Shown here: piece after piece, positions 1 through 6,757 of the stretch
Position numbering within the stretch: the first letter of the stretch is position 1
Layout: each line of letters starts with the position of its first letter
Source: an uncultured Peptococcaceae bacterium
Lineage (GTDB): Bacteria > Bacillota > Peptococcia > Peptococcales > Peptococcaceae
DNA length: 8,542 nucleotides
Assembly: GCA_902462325.1 (NCBI GenBank)
Contig: CABQBF010000114.1
Span: 1-8,542 of the forward strand
Direction: 5' to 3'
Position numbers and translations under genes: made by a program
The notes under the pieces: generated by a model
Database searches by the model: none
Told to the model about the DNA's origin: nothing
The model's input: only the letters and a program-made list of their open reading frames with translations

Positions 1-60
<60 letters not shown>

Positions 61-65
61 GAATA

Positions 66-139
66 CGACGCAGATGGGAATCGAACCCACGACCTCCAGC
101 GTGACAGGCTGGCATTCTAACCATCTGAACTACTGCGCC
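66..139 (-). tRNA. tRNA-Asp (GTC)
   Basis: Complete cloverleaf on the minus strand. The acceptor strands GGCGCAG and CTGCGTC pair with one G-U, and the discriminator is G. The anticodon stem CCAGC/GCTGG carries loop CTGTCAC, anticodon GTC at 103-105. The T arm is GTGGG-TTCGAAT-CCCAT. No CCA is encoded (TAT follows), so the 3' end must be added by nucleotidyltransferase. It lies between tRNA-Glu and tRNA-Phe in the cluster. Confidence 0.97.
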
Positions 140-150
140 ATATTGAAAAA

Positions 151-224
151 TGACATGTACGGGATTCGAACCCGTGAATGCCAGCGTGAAAGGCTGGTGA
201 GTTAAGCCGCTTCTCCAACATGCC
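151..224 (-). tRNA. tRNA-Glu (TTC)
   Basis: The acceptor strands GGCATGT and ACATGTC pair over seven positions (one G-U) with discriminator A. The anticodon stem CCAGC/GCTGG has loop CTTTCAC, giving anticodon TTC at 188-190. The T arm ACGGG-TTCGAAT-CCCGT is canonical. No CCA is encoded. The anticodon stem is identical to that of the neighbouring tRNA-Asp, the usual similarity between these two tRNAs. Confidence 0.97.
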
Positions 225-229
225 ATAAA

Positions 230-302
230 TGCGCTATCCGCGATTCGAACGCGGGACACCCTGATTAAAAGTCAGGTGCTCTGCCGACTGAGCTAATAGC
301 GC
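230..302 (-). tRNA. tRNA-Lys (TTT)
   Basis: First gene of the cluster. Acceptor strands GCGCTAT and ATAGCGC pair perfectly, with discriminator A and no encoded CCA. The D arm is AGCTC..GAGC. The anticodon stem CCTGA/TCAGG carries loop CTTTTAA, anticodon TTT at 267-269. The T arm CCGCG-TTCGAAT-CGCGG is intact. All standard elements are present. Confidence 0.97.
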
Positions 303-345
303 ATAATTTATTTTATGTGGCGGTTCGTGCCAGCCACAGTTATAT

Positions 346-374
346 ATGATACAGCCTGTCCCAATAAAAGTCAA
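346..374 (-). promoter_or_regulatory. Promoter of the tRNA cluster
   Basis: On the minus strand there is a -35 TTGACT (369-374), exactly 17 bp, then -10 TATCAT (346-351). This is a near-consensus housekeeping promoter starting transcription about 35 to 40 bases upstream of tRNA-Lys. The short leader includes a GTGGC/GCCAC inverted repeat (317-337) that could form a small hairpin ahead of the first tRNA. An A/T-rich stretch lies just upstream (375-410), as is common for stable RNA promoters. Confidence 0.85.
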
Positions 375-425
375 GCAAAATTTTCAAAAAAACGAAAGAA
401 TTTTTTAAATTGGGCAGGGTGAATG

Positions 426-547
426 GCATAACGAATCGTTACACCATTACTTTTTTGTTGGGGGAACTTTGTATAACGGATTGCTGCATAAGGGGTCGGT
501 GAATTGTCGACTCCTTGTCCGGTGTGTTGTGTGACCAATCGTTATGC
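426..547. repeat. 122-bp segment bounded by imperfect 19-bp inverted repeats
   Basis: The left end 426-444 (gcataacgaatcgttacac) matches the reverse complement of 529-547 (gcataacgattggtcacac) at 16 of 19 positions. A related third copy, gtataacggattgc, lies inside at 471-484 in direct orientation. The left copy itself holds a TAACGA-A-TCGTTA palindrome (429-441). This could be a small non-autonomous element, a cluster of regulator sites or a relic. I see no obvious target-site duplication, which weighs against a recent transposon insertion. Confidence 0.45.
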
Positions 548-623
548 AACGCTTCATGATCATTATATCGTGCATGGTTGGGCGATTTGCCCAGTCATCG
601 TTTCTCTGTGGTTGGAGTAAAAA

Positions 624-639
624 TGTTTCACGTGAAACA
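624..639. other. parS centromere-like site
   Basis: TGTTTCACGTGAAACA is a perfect 16-bp palindrome and matches the bacterial chromosomal parS consensus (TGTTNCACGTGAAACA) bound by ParB/Spo0J. ParB loads here and spreads, working with ParA/Soj and recruiting SMC for origin segregation. The palindrome continues with A5/T5 flanks to 26 bp (619-644), and TTGGAG (612-617) is repeated inverted as CTCCAA (647-652), offset by one base. Chromosomal parS sites cluster around the replication origin, so the window probably lies in the origin-proximal part of the chromosome. No parA or parB gene is in view. Confidence 0.88.
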
Positions 640-950
640 TTTTTTGCTCCAATTTCTTTGTCTTTTTTAGTGTTTTCTGTATTTTGCGCTCTAACAGGGG
701 GGTACAAAATACAAAGAAAATGCCGGTTTTCTGTTCAACCAATATAGCTACGGGAATTTTACTTTGCTCTGTGCGTTTTGCTTTCTGCAAAGCATTTCCT
801 AAGAAGGAATATCAGTCAAAAATTGCTTCGATTGTAGGTTGTGTCAGTGCAGAAAAACATGTTAAATGTTAAAATTGGCATCACATTTTTGGAGAAAAAT
901 CAAAAAATGAAATAGCAGTAGCCTAACAACAGAGGGAAGATTCTTTTCAT

Positions 951-988
951 AAAAAGAACCGCTCATGTATATTACATGGGCGGTTCTT
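951..988 (-). terminator. Intrinsic terminator of the aminotransferase gene
   Basis: AAGAACCGC (954-962) pairs with GCGGTTCTT (980-988), and the stem extends inward through one T-G pair and CATGT/ACATG around a 5-base loop. Read on the minus strand, the stem ends in TTCTTTTT, giving the U tract. It lies 18 bases beyond the stop codon. In the plus direction the stem is followed only by AGCG then TTTTT, so it would be weaker that way. Confidence 0.85.
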
Positions 989-1005
989 AGCGTTTTTATA
1001 AGCTC

Positions 1006-2166
1006 TTATTTTAAAGTGCTGATAAAGTGTTCAATTCTCTTCAATGCTTCTTTAATATTTTCCATAGAGGAAGCATAGCTGCAGCGAACGAAGCCTTCAC
1101 CACTGACGCCAAATGCGTTACCAGGAACAACGGCAACTTTTTCTGCTTTCAGCAGACGTTCGCAGAATTCTTCACTGCTTAAGCCGGTACTCTGGATGGA
1201 TGGGAAGCAGTAGAAAGCGCCTTTTGGTTCAAAGCAATGTAAGCCCATTGCATTGAAGCCCTCTACAATTACTTTTCTTCTTTCATCGTAGGATTGTACC
1301 ATTTTCTGCACTTCTGCTTCACCATGGCGTAAGCCTTCTAAAGCCCCGTACTGACCCATGGTTGGAGCGCTCATGATACCGTACTGATGGATTTTGGTGA
1401 TGGCTGCAATAACATCCTGCGGACCGCAAGCGTAACCAATTCTCCAACCAGTCATAGCGAAGGCTTTGGAGAAGCCATTCAGCACAAGAGAGCGTTCTTT
1501 CATGCCAGGCAGAGCTGCGAAGGAGTAATGTTTTTCACCGCCGTAAACCAGTTCGCTGTAGATTTCATCGCAGATTACAAACAGGTCATGTTTTTTCACA
1601 ATTTCAGCGATTGGTTCGTAATCTTCTTTACGCATGATACCGCCGGTTGGGTTGTTGGGATATGGCAACAGCAAAACTTTAGAATTTGGAGTGATTCTCT
1701 TTTCCAGTTCTTCTGCGGTTAAGCGGAATTCATCTTTTTCATAGGTAGCCAGGCTAACTGGTGTGCCGCCTGCCATAATGGTTAATGGACCATAGCATAC
1801 GAAAGATGGGTCTGGAATTAATACTTCATCGCCAGCACCAATCAGAGCGCGAAAAGCTAAGTCAATTGCTTCGCTGGCACCAACGGTGATTAATACTTCT
1901 TTCGCTGCGTCATAGCTCAAATCATATTTTTTCAGATAGTTGCAGATTTCTTCGCGCAGTTCGATTAAACCGGCATTGGAAGTATAAGCGGTTTTGCCCT
2001 GATGCAGAGATTCGATGGCAGCGTCCATCATCAATTTTGGTGTTACGAAATCCGGTTCCCCAATGCTCAGGGAGATGCAGTCCTCCATAGTTGCTGCCAG
2101 GTCGAAGAATTTACGAATTCCGGATGGTGGCAGATCAACAACTTTCTGATTAACAAAGTTTGACAT
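1006..2166 (-). CDS. PLP-dependent aminotransferase, class I/II (aspartate/aromatic type)
   Basis: A 386-residue fold-type I aminotransferase, transferring an amino group between an amino acid and a 2-oxo acid in the cytosol. Visible family marks are SIGEPDF (34-40), the AYTSNAGLIELR segment (60-71), the phosphate-loop region GASEAID (96-102), PYPNNPTGG (168-176) with Asn172, CDEIYSELVY with Asp200 and Tyr203, the Schiff-base lysine Lys234 in NGFSKAFAMTGWRIGY, and the substrate-carboxylate arginine Arg361 in GFVRCSYASS. Length and motifs suit the AspC/PatA-like subgroup; the exact amino acid cannot be read from sequence. ATG start is supported by AAAGGTGA (2173-2180, minus strand) seven bases upstream. 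It has its own promoter and terminator, so it is monocistronic. Confidence 0.95.
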   Translation of the reverse strand: MSNFVNQKVVDLPPSGIRKFFDLAATMEDCISLSIGEPDFVTPKLMMDAAIESLHQGKTAYTSNAGLIELREEICNYLKKYDLSYDAAKEVLITVGASEAIDLAFRALIGAGDEVLIPDPSFVCYGPLTIMAGGTPVSLATYEKDEFRLTAEELEKRITPNSKVLLLPYPNNPTGGIMRKEDYEPIAEIVKKHDLFVICDEIYSELVYGGEKHYSFAALPGMKERSLVLNGFSKAFAMTGWRIGYACGPQDVIAAITKIHQYGIMSAPTMGQYGALEGLRHGEAEVQKMVQSYDERRKVIVEGFNAMGLHCFEPKGAFYCFPSIQSTGLSSEEFCERLLKAEKVAVVPGNAFGVSGEGFVRCSYASSMENIKEALKRIEHFISTLK

Positions 2167-2222
2167 GTAAAATCACCTTTCTTTAATATAATTTTTTAAA
2201 AGTAAATACTTGCATTACCAAA

Positions 2223-2251
2223 AGTATACAATATACAGGACGAAATGTCCA
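2223..2251 (-). promoter_or_regulatory. Promoter of the aminotransferase gene
   Basis: On the minus strand: -35 TGGACA (2246-2251), 17 bp, -10 TATACT (2223-2228), each one base off consensus. The predicted start lies about 50 bases ahead of the ATG. A GGAC-GAAAT-GTCC inverted repeat (2238-2250) overlaps the -35 and could be a regulator site. A TATAAT-like sequence further upstream (about 2283-2288, minus) lacks a good -35. Confidence 0.75.
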
Positions 2252-2512
2252 TCACAGAAAGAATTATGCTTCTCTAATGCCATTATAGTATATCACAGAG
2301 GGAAAAGCAGTATTAAATTTTCTTCTTGAACGAAAAGAATTTTAATGATTGGTATTCCTTTGCATGTGAAAAAAATATAAAACCGGCTGTGCTTGTAACG
2401 ACAATGTGTGTCTTAGCAAAGCGCCGATTGCTAGTAGAAAAATCAAATTTTATATATGAAAATCACCAAATCCATTCATAAATTGATAGTATTCGCCGCT
2501 TCTATTTTTCTG
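2252..2512. other. Divergent intergenic region between aminotransferase and first amidohydrolase
   Basis: A/T-rich spacer with no open frame of note. The only clear structure is TAGCAA-N8-TTGCTA (2414-2433), an inverted repeat about 80 bases upstream of the -10 of the first amidohydrolase gene, the sort of site a dimeric regulator might bind. No riboswitch or known operator is recognised. Confidence 0.45.
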
Positions 2513-2566
2513 TATAATAAAATTATAAAATAAATTCATATTATTTATAAATTAAAAAGTGGAGGT
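2513..2566 (+). promoter_or_regulatory. Putative -10 and ribosome binding site of first amidohydrolase
   Basis: TATAAT at 2513-2518 follows a T-rich stretch. The -35 position (17 bp upstream) reads TATTCG, a poor match, so the promoter may need an activator. GGAGGT (2561-2566) is a strong ribosome binding site eight bases before the ATG at 2575 and fixes the start. The -10 block closely resembles the one ahead of the second amidohydrolase. Confidence 0.55.
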
Positions 2567-2574
2567 TAGGTGCG

Positions 2575-4173
2575 ATGGAAAAATTATATTTTAACGGTGA
2601 TATTATTACGATGGAAGGAGAAGGCGATTATGCGCAGGCTGTGTTGGTGGCAGAGGGCAAGATTAAAGCAACCGGCGCTTATGATGAAGTTGCGGCGCAA
2701 AAATCCGATGCTTGCCAACTGGTGGATTTGCAGGGAAAAACCTTGATGCCTTCGTTTATTGACGCCCATGGACATGCCACTATGACGCCTATGTTTGCCA
2801 GTCAGTGTGATTTATCTGGCTGCAATCATTTTGCCGATATTGTAACAGCGTTAAAGGCTTATCAGGCTGAGCATCAAATTCCGGCAGGGAAGACTATCAT
2901 CGGTGTGAATTATGATAATAACTTCTTGGCAGAAGCCCGTCATCCCCATCGGGATTTGCTGGATCAGGTTTCTACAGAGCATCCTGTGGTTGTAGTGCAT
3001 GTTTCTGTCCATATGGCGGTAGGCAATTCCCTGGCGTTGAAAAATTTAGGCTTTGCCGATGATATGGCCGATATTCCTGGCGGTGAAATTGGCCGTTATG
3101 AAGATGGCCGTTTAGACGGTTATTTGGCCGAGGCTGCGATGTATCCGCTTTTGGGGCTGGCGTTTGGCGAACTGCAAAGCCAAGTGGTACAGTTGTGGCC
3201 GGTGGCGCAGCAGATGTATCTATCCCATGGCGTTACCACTGTGCAGGACGGCGCTTCCAATGCCGACTGTCTGAAAATGCTGACAGGCTTCGACCAGGTT
3301 GGTATGGTAAAGCTGGATGTGGTAGCGTATCCAACCTTCCAGGCAGAAGCGCACAAGGTTGCCGCCGAAAATCCTGAACTATGCAAGAAGTACCAAGGCC
3401 ATGTAAAAATCGGCGGTTATAAACTGGTGCTGGACGGCTCTCCGCAAGCTAGAACCGCGTGGCTGAGCAAACCTTATGAAAACAGCGACGCTTGCGGCGT
3501 ACAGATTATTCAGGACGATGAAGTAAAACAATATATGAAGCAAGCGTTGGAGGATGATATGCAGACGTTGGTGCATTGCAACGGCGACGCCGCTGGCGAC
3601 CAGTTCTTGCGCTGCTATGAAGAAATGCTGTCTTTGTCGGAAAATCCCAATAAGGAAAATTTACGTTTCACCATGATTCATTGTCAGACTATGCGGAAAG
3701 ACCAGATTGAAAAAATGGTGCAGTTGAAGATGATTCCTTCTATTTTTGTGGCGCACGTCAATTATTGGGGCGACGTACATCTGCAAAATTTGGGCCCGGT
3801 GCGCGGCAATTATATCAGCCCTGTAAAAGACGCCATGGATGCAGGCTTGGTTTATAATTTCCACACCGATACACCTGTAACCAAGCCGGATATGCTGCAC
3901 AGCGTTTGGAGCGCGGTCAATCGGGTGAGCCGCAAAGGCGTTGTGGTTGGCGCCGACCAGCGGATTGGCGTGTATGACGCCTTAAAAGCTATTACCATCA
4001 ATGCGGCTTATGAATATTTTGAAGAAAACGAGAAAGGTTCTATCAAGCCAGGCAAACGGGCCGATTTAGTAATCCTGAGCGACAATCCATTAAAAGTAGA
4101 TGCGATGACCATTAAAGATATTCAAGTGTTGGAAACTATAAAGGATGGGGAAACTGTTTATCAGATGAAATAA
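2575..4173 (+). CDS. Amidohydrolase family 3 (YtcJ-like metal-dependent hydrolase), copy 1
   Basis: A 532-residue cytosolic protein (no signal peptide) of the amidohydrolase superfamily, the Amidohydro_3 group that includes YtcJ and N-substituted formamide deformylase. The N-terminal beta-sandwich part (1-60) leads to PSFIDAHGH with metal ligands His65 and His67. Further likely ligands are Lys283 in KLVLDGSPQARTAW (the carboxylated lysine position), His334 in HCNGDAAGD, His369 in RFTMIHCQ, and catalytic Asp432 in FHTDTPV. The C-terminal GSIKPGKRADLVIL (about 495-508) is the typical return to the sandwich domain. All key residues are present, so it should be active; the substrate (amide, formamide or similar C-N bond) is unknown. 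It is followed by a paralogue about 70% identical by eye. Confidence 0.93.
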   Translation: MEKLYFNGDIITMEGEGDYAQAVLVAEGKIKATGAYDEVAAQKSDACQLVDLQGKTLMPSFIDAHGHATMTPMFASQCDLSGCNHFADIVTALKAYQAEHQIPAGKTIIGVNYDNNFLAEARHPHRDLLDQVSTEHPVVVVHVSVHMAVGNSLALKNLGFADDMADIPGGEIGRYEDGRLDGYLAEAAMYPLLGLAFGELQSQVVQLWPVAQQMYLSHGVTTVQDGASNADCLKMLTGFDQVGMVKLDVVAYPTFQAEAHKVAAENPELCKKYQGHVKIGGYKLVLDGSPQARTAWLSKPYENSDACGVQIIQDDEVKQYMKQALEDDMQTLVHCNGDAAGDQFLRCYEEMLSLSENPNKENLRFTMIHCQTMRKDQIEKMVQLKMIPSIFVAHVNYWGDVHLQNLGPVRGNYISPVKDAMDAGLVYNFHTDTPVTKPDMLHSVWSAVNRVSRKGVVVGADQRIGVYDALKAITINAAYEYFEENEKGSIKPGKRADLVILSDNPLKVDAMTIKDIQVLETIKDGETVYQMK

Positions 4174-4196
4174 ATTAAATACACGTGTTAAATTGA

Positions 4197-4235
4197 TTAT
4201 GTGTATGGGTTTTCTAAGAAAATCCATACACATAA
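4197..4235 (+). terminator. Long stem-loop between the two amidohydrolase genes
   Basis: TTATGTGTATGGGTTTTC (4197-4214) pairs with 4218-4235 over 18 positions (one G-U) around a TAA loop, 24 bases after the stop codon. It is followed by ATTTATATTATCATTTT rather than a clean U run, so it may be a moderate terminator, an mRNA-stabilising 3' structure, or both. It suggests the two genes are not one simple operon. Confidence 0.6.
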
Positions 4236-4286
4236 ATTTATATTATCATTTTAAAAAAGATATTATTTATTTATCATATTTTTTTG

Positions 4287-4347
4287 TATAATAAATATAT
4301 TAGGAAGCGTTATATCTATTAAGAATTTTATATATTTTTACAGGAGG
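4287..4347 (+). promoter_or_regulatory. Putative -10 and ribosome binding site of second amidohydrolase
   Basis: TATAAT at 4287-4292 follows a T-run, with surroundings (ATTTTTTTGTATAATAAATA) closely matching the block ahead of copy 1. The -35 position reads TATTTA, which is weak. AGGAGG (4342-4347) lies ten bases before the ATG at 4358 and supports that start. Confidence 0.55.
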
Positions 4348-4357
4348 CGTTCTATTT

Positions 4358-5956
4358 ATGGAAAAATTATTCTTCAATGGCGACATCATTACCATGGAAG
4401 GCGAAGGTGATGTTGTACAAGCAGTATTAGTCGCTGATGGCAAAATCAAAGCTACAGGCGCTTATGATGATGTTGCTGCTCAGAAAAGTGCAGACTGTGA
4501 GTTGGTGGATTTGCAGGGGAAAACCTTGATGCCATCTTTCATCGATCCACACAGCCACGCCGCTTCTATGGCGCCTATGTTTGCCGATTTGTGTGATTTA
4601 TCCACCTGCAACAATTTTGCAGAAATCGTGGCAGCCTTGAAAAAATACAAGGACGAACGTCAAGTGCCTGCCGGCGAAATGATTGTAGGCTATAACTATG
4701 ATGAAAACTTCCTGGCAGAACAGGCTACCCCGCATCGTGACTTGTTAGACCAGGTATCCACCGAGCATCCAATTACCATTCTGCATGTATCGGTGCATAT
4801 GATCGTTGCCAACAGCATGGCTTTGGCCAAAGTCAATTATACGGATGACATGGCTGATATTCCTGGCGGTGAAATTGGCCGTTATGAAGATGGCCGTTTG
4901 AATGGGTATCTGGCAGAAGCTGCAACCTACGGGTTGATTGGCGGTATTTTTACTTCTATGCAGCAGAAGATGGGCCAGTTATTCCCAATCGCTCAGCAGA
5001 TGTATGTATCTAACGGGATTACTACCGTGCAGGACGGCGGCTCCGATGACGGCGTTATCAAAATGCTGTTGGCCTTCGACCAGGCAGGGCTATTAAAAAC
5101 AGACATCGTCGCTTATGAAAGCTGCAGCCCTAAGACCCATGATATTATGGTGGAATATAAGGATTTATGCGGTCAGTATAAAGGCCATGTAAAAATTGGC
5201 GGTTATAAAATTGTGTTGGATGGTTCCCCACAGGCTAGAACTGCTTGGATGACCCAGCCCTATGAAGACAGCGACGAATACGGCGTGCCAATCGTAAAAA
5301 CAGAAGACTTGGAAGGCTATGTAAAACAGGCTTTGGACGATAATATGCAGATTTTAGCCCACTGCAACGGCGATGCTGCCGGAGATCAGTATCTGGGCGC
5401 TATCGAAAAAATGCTGCCATTGTCTGATAATCCTAACAAAGAAAATCTGCGGTTCACCATGATTCATTGCCAGACTGCCCGGAAAGACCAGATTGAAAAA
5501 ATGGCCCAGTTGAAAATGATTCCATCTATCTTTGTAGGCCATGTCAATTACTGGGGCGATGTACACATGAAAAACTTCGGGCCAGTTCGCGGCAGTCGGG
5601 TAAGTCCAGCAAAAGACGCACTGGATGCAGGTTTGGTATATAACTTCCACACCGACACACCGGTTGTTCGCCCTGATATGCTGCATGCTGTATGGACAGC
5701 AGTAAATCGTGTTACCCGCAGCGGCGCAGTGATTGGCGCTGACCAGAGAATTGGCGTGTATGATGCCTTGAAAGGCGTTACTATTAATGCAGCTTATGAA
5801 TATTTTGAAGAAAATGAAAAAGGTTCTATCAAGCCGGGCAAACGGGCCGATTTGGTAATCTTGAGCGACAATCCATTAAAAGTAGATCCAATGGCGATCA
5901 AAGATATTAAAGTATTAGAAACCATCAAAGATGGCGTAACCGTTTACACTGCATAA
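4358..5956 (+). CDS. Amidohydrolase family 3 (YtcJ-like metal-dependent hydrolase), copy 2
   Basis: A 532-residue paralogue of the upstream gene with the same order of elements. Metal ligands His65 and His67 lie in PSFIDPHSH, where copy 1 has DAHGH. The others are Lys284 (KIVLDGSPQARTAW), His335 (HCNGDAAGD), His370 (RFTMIHCQ) and catalytic Asp433 (FHTDTPV). One residue is inserted just after the HxH motif, shifting numbering by one. Differences concentrate at about 68-130, 190-275 and 300-320, while active-site blocks and the C-terminus are nearly identical. It has no signal peptide and is predicted cytosolic. The different loop next to the metal site suggests a shifted substrate range, but this is inference. 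A bidirectional terminator follows. Confidence 0.93.
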   Translation: MEKLFFNGDIITMEGEGDVVQAVLVADGKIKATGAYDDVAAQKSADCELVDLQGKTLMPSFIDPHSHAASMAPMFADLCDLSTCNNFAEIVAALKKYKDERQVPAGEMIVGYNYDENFLAEQATPHRDLLDQVSTEHPITILHVSVHMIVANSMALAKVNYTDDMADIPGGEIGRYEDGRLNGYLAEAATYGLIGGIFTSMQQKMGQLFPIAQQMYVSNGITTVQDGGSDDGVIKMLLAFDQAGLLKTDIVAYESCSPKTHDIMVEYKDLCGQYKGHVKIGGYKIVLDGSPQARTAWMTQPYEDSDEYGVPIVKTEDLEGYVKQALDDNMQILAHCNGDAAGDQYLGAIEKMLPLSDNPNKENLRFTMIHCQTARKDQIEKMAQLKMIPSIFVGHVNYWGDVHMKNFGPVRGSRVSPAKDALDAGLVYNFHTDTPVVRPDMLHAVWTAVNRVTRSGAVIGADQRIGVYDALKGVTINAAYEYFEENEKGSIKPGKRADLVILSDNPLKVDPMAIKDIKVLETIKDGVTVYTA

Positions 5957-6052
5957 AATATAGATGATATCGAGAAGATAAAAAGCGATGTTGTTGCGTG
6001 GCAGTGCGCCATGAGAAAACATTCAAGAAACTATAATTGATATTTCATAAAC

Positions 6053-6093
6053 AAAAAACTCTATGTGGTTCGTTTCCCTCATAGAGTTTTTTT
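6053..6093. terminator. Bidirectional terminator between amidohydrolase 2 and tspO
   Basis: AAAAAACTCTATG (6053-6065) pairs with CATAGAGTTTTTT (6080-6092); GG/CC inside the loop may add two pairs. There is a T7 run on the plus side (6087-6093) and an A6 run on the minus side. It can therefore end both the plus-strand amidohydrolase transcript and the convergent tspO transcript, whose stop codon is six bases beyond the hairpin. Confidence 0.88.
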
Positions 6094-6098
6094 GCTTT

Positions 6099-6560
6099 TT
6101 AGTTCAAAAGGTAAATGAAATAGTTTAAATAGCCTGCGAAGGTCACCCATAACAGATACGGAAGTATCAGATATCCGGCAGGTTTTGCTATTGGATAGAA
6201 CAGGATAGCCGTTGCCAGAATGAGCAGCCACAACAGTACAAGCCAAATAAACGCAAACAGGTATAGTCCCAGATTGAAAAAGATAATAGACCACAAAAAA
6301 TTAAAAGCAAGCTGCATGCCATATACAGCCAGTGCAATACGAGTTGGCTTTCTGGATATAGACACCAGATAGGAGGCAATTCCCATAAGGATATATAGAA
6401 TTGTCCAAGCCACGGGGAATATCCAGTCCGGTAGAGTTAGGCTCGGTTTGTTGATGGTCTCGAAGGCCTCCATACCGGTTTTGGTCAAAAGCGCAGATAA
6501 ACCGCCGGCAGCAAGTGGTATAACAAGACAGATCGCCAAGTTTTTCCATTGAATTTTCAA
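6099..6560 (-). CDS. tspO: TspO/MBR family membrane protein
   Basis: A 153-residue integral membrane protein with five hydrophobic segments (about 7-25, 47-66, 74-94, 98-120, 128-150), the normal size and topology of bacterial TspO (tryptophan-rich sensory protein, peripheral benzodiazepine receptor homologue). Family marks are KPSLTLPDWIFPVAWTILY (38-56) and LLWVTFAGYLNYFI (136-149). TspO proteins bind porphyrins and are linked to tetrapyrrole handling, stress and signalling; the role in this anaerobe is unknown. The start is TTG: no in-frame ATG lies nearby, and AGGAGGTGA on the minus strand ends in perfect register, AGGAGG seven bases upstream. It converges with amidohydrolase 2 and diverges from dctP. 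Confidence 0.93.
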   Translation of the reverse strand: MKIQWKNLAICLVIPLAAGGLSALLTKTGMEAFETINKPSLTLPDWIFPVAWTILYILMGIASYLVSISRKPTRIALAVYGMQLAFNFLWSIIFFNLGLYLFAFIWLVLLWLLILATAILFYPIAKPAGYLILPYLLWVTFAGYLNYFIYLLN

Positions 6561-6642
6561 ATAGTCACCTCCTACTAAAGTTATGCGTTGCGCGATATCT
6601 CTATGCTATTCTTTACAAAAACTGATGATTTAATAAATTTTT

Positions 6643-6670
6643 ATGATAGTTCCTTATAAATTTCTGCCAA
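6643..6670 (-). promoter_or_regulatory. Promoter of tspO
   Basis: On the minus strand: -35 TTGGCA (6665-6670), 16 bp, -10 TATCAT (6643-6648). Each hexamer is one base off consensus. The predicted transcript starts about 75 bases before the TTG start codon. Confidence 0.6.
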
Positions 6671-6757
6671 ATGGATCGTTCTTTTATCTGCGATGTTTTA
6701 ATCAATAGACGCCTCATAACCTAGAAAAATTATCTTGTATATTTTTTTTCGAATAGC

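Larger units (their letters stand above)
375..953. other. Gene-free, signal-rich intergenic region
   Basis: About 580 bases without a convincing gene between the tRNA promoter and the aminotransferase terminator. Short open frames exist on both strands, but they lack good ribosome binding sites, are rich in Cys, Phe, Lys and Arg runs, and read straight through the parS palindrome. The region holds parS (624-639), a 122-bp inverted-repeat-bounded segment (426-547), a TGGGC/GCCCA hairpin (579-593), and a TTCCT-N4-AGGAA inverted repeat near 785-802. It might also contain decayed gene remnants, but I recognise none. Confidence 0.6.

Noticed and set aside
447..872. Several open frames of 62 to 86 codons on both strands around parS
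   Set aside because: No good ribosome binding sites, odd composition, no recognisable family, and they translate through the parS palindrome (giving the VSRETF and FHVKH strings typical of that site).
1387..1722. 111-codon plus-strand open frame inside the aminotransferase gene
   Set aside because: Antisense shadow of a well-supported gene with all catalytic motifs; no separate ribosome binding site or family likeness.
4173..4195. Palindrome around ACACGTGT after the first amidohydrolase
   Set aside because: CACGTG core resembles parS but lacks the TGTTN and NAACA arms; it is not a parS site.
2575..5956. Composite transposon or insertion explaining the duplicated amidohydrolase genes
   Set aside because: No transposase, terminal repeats or target duplications flank the pair; a plain tandem duplication is enough.
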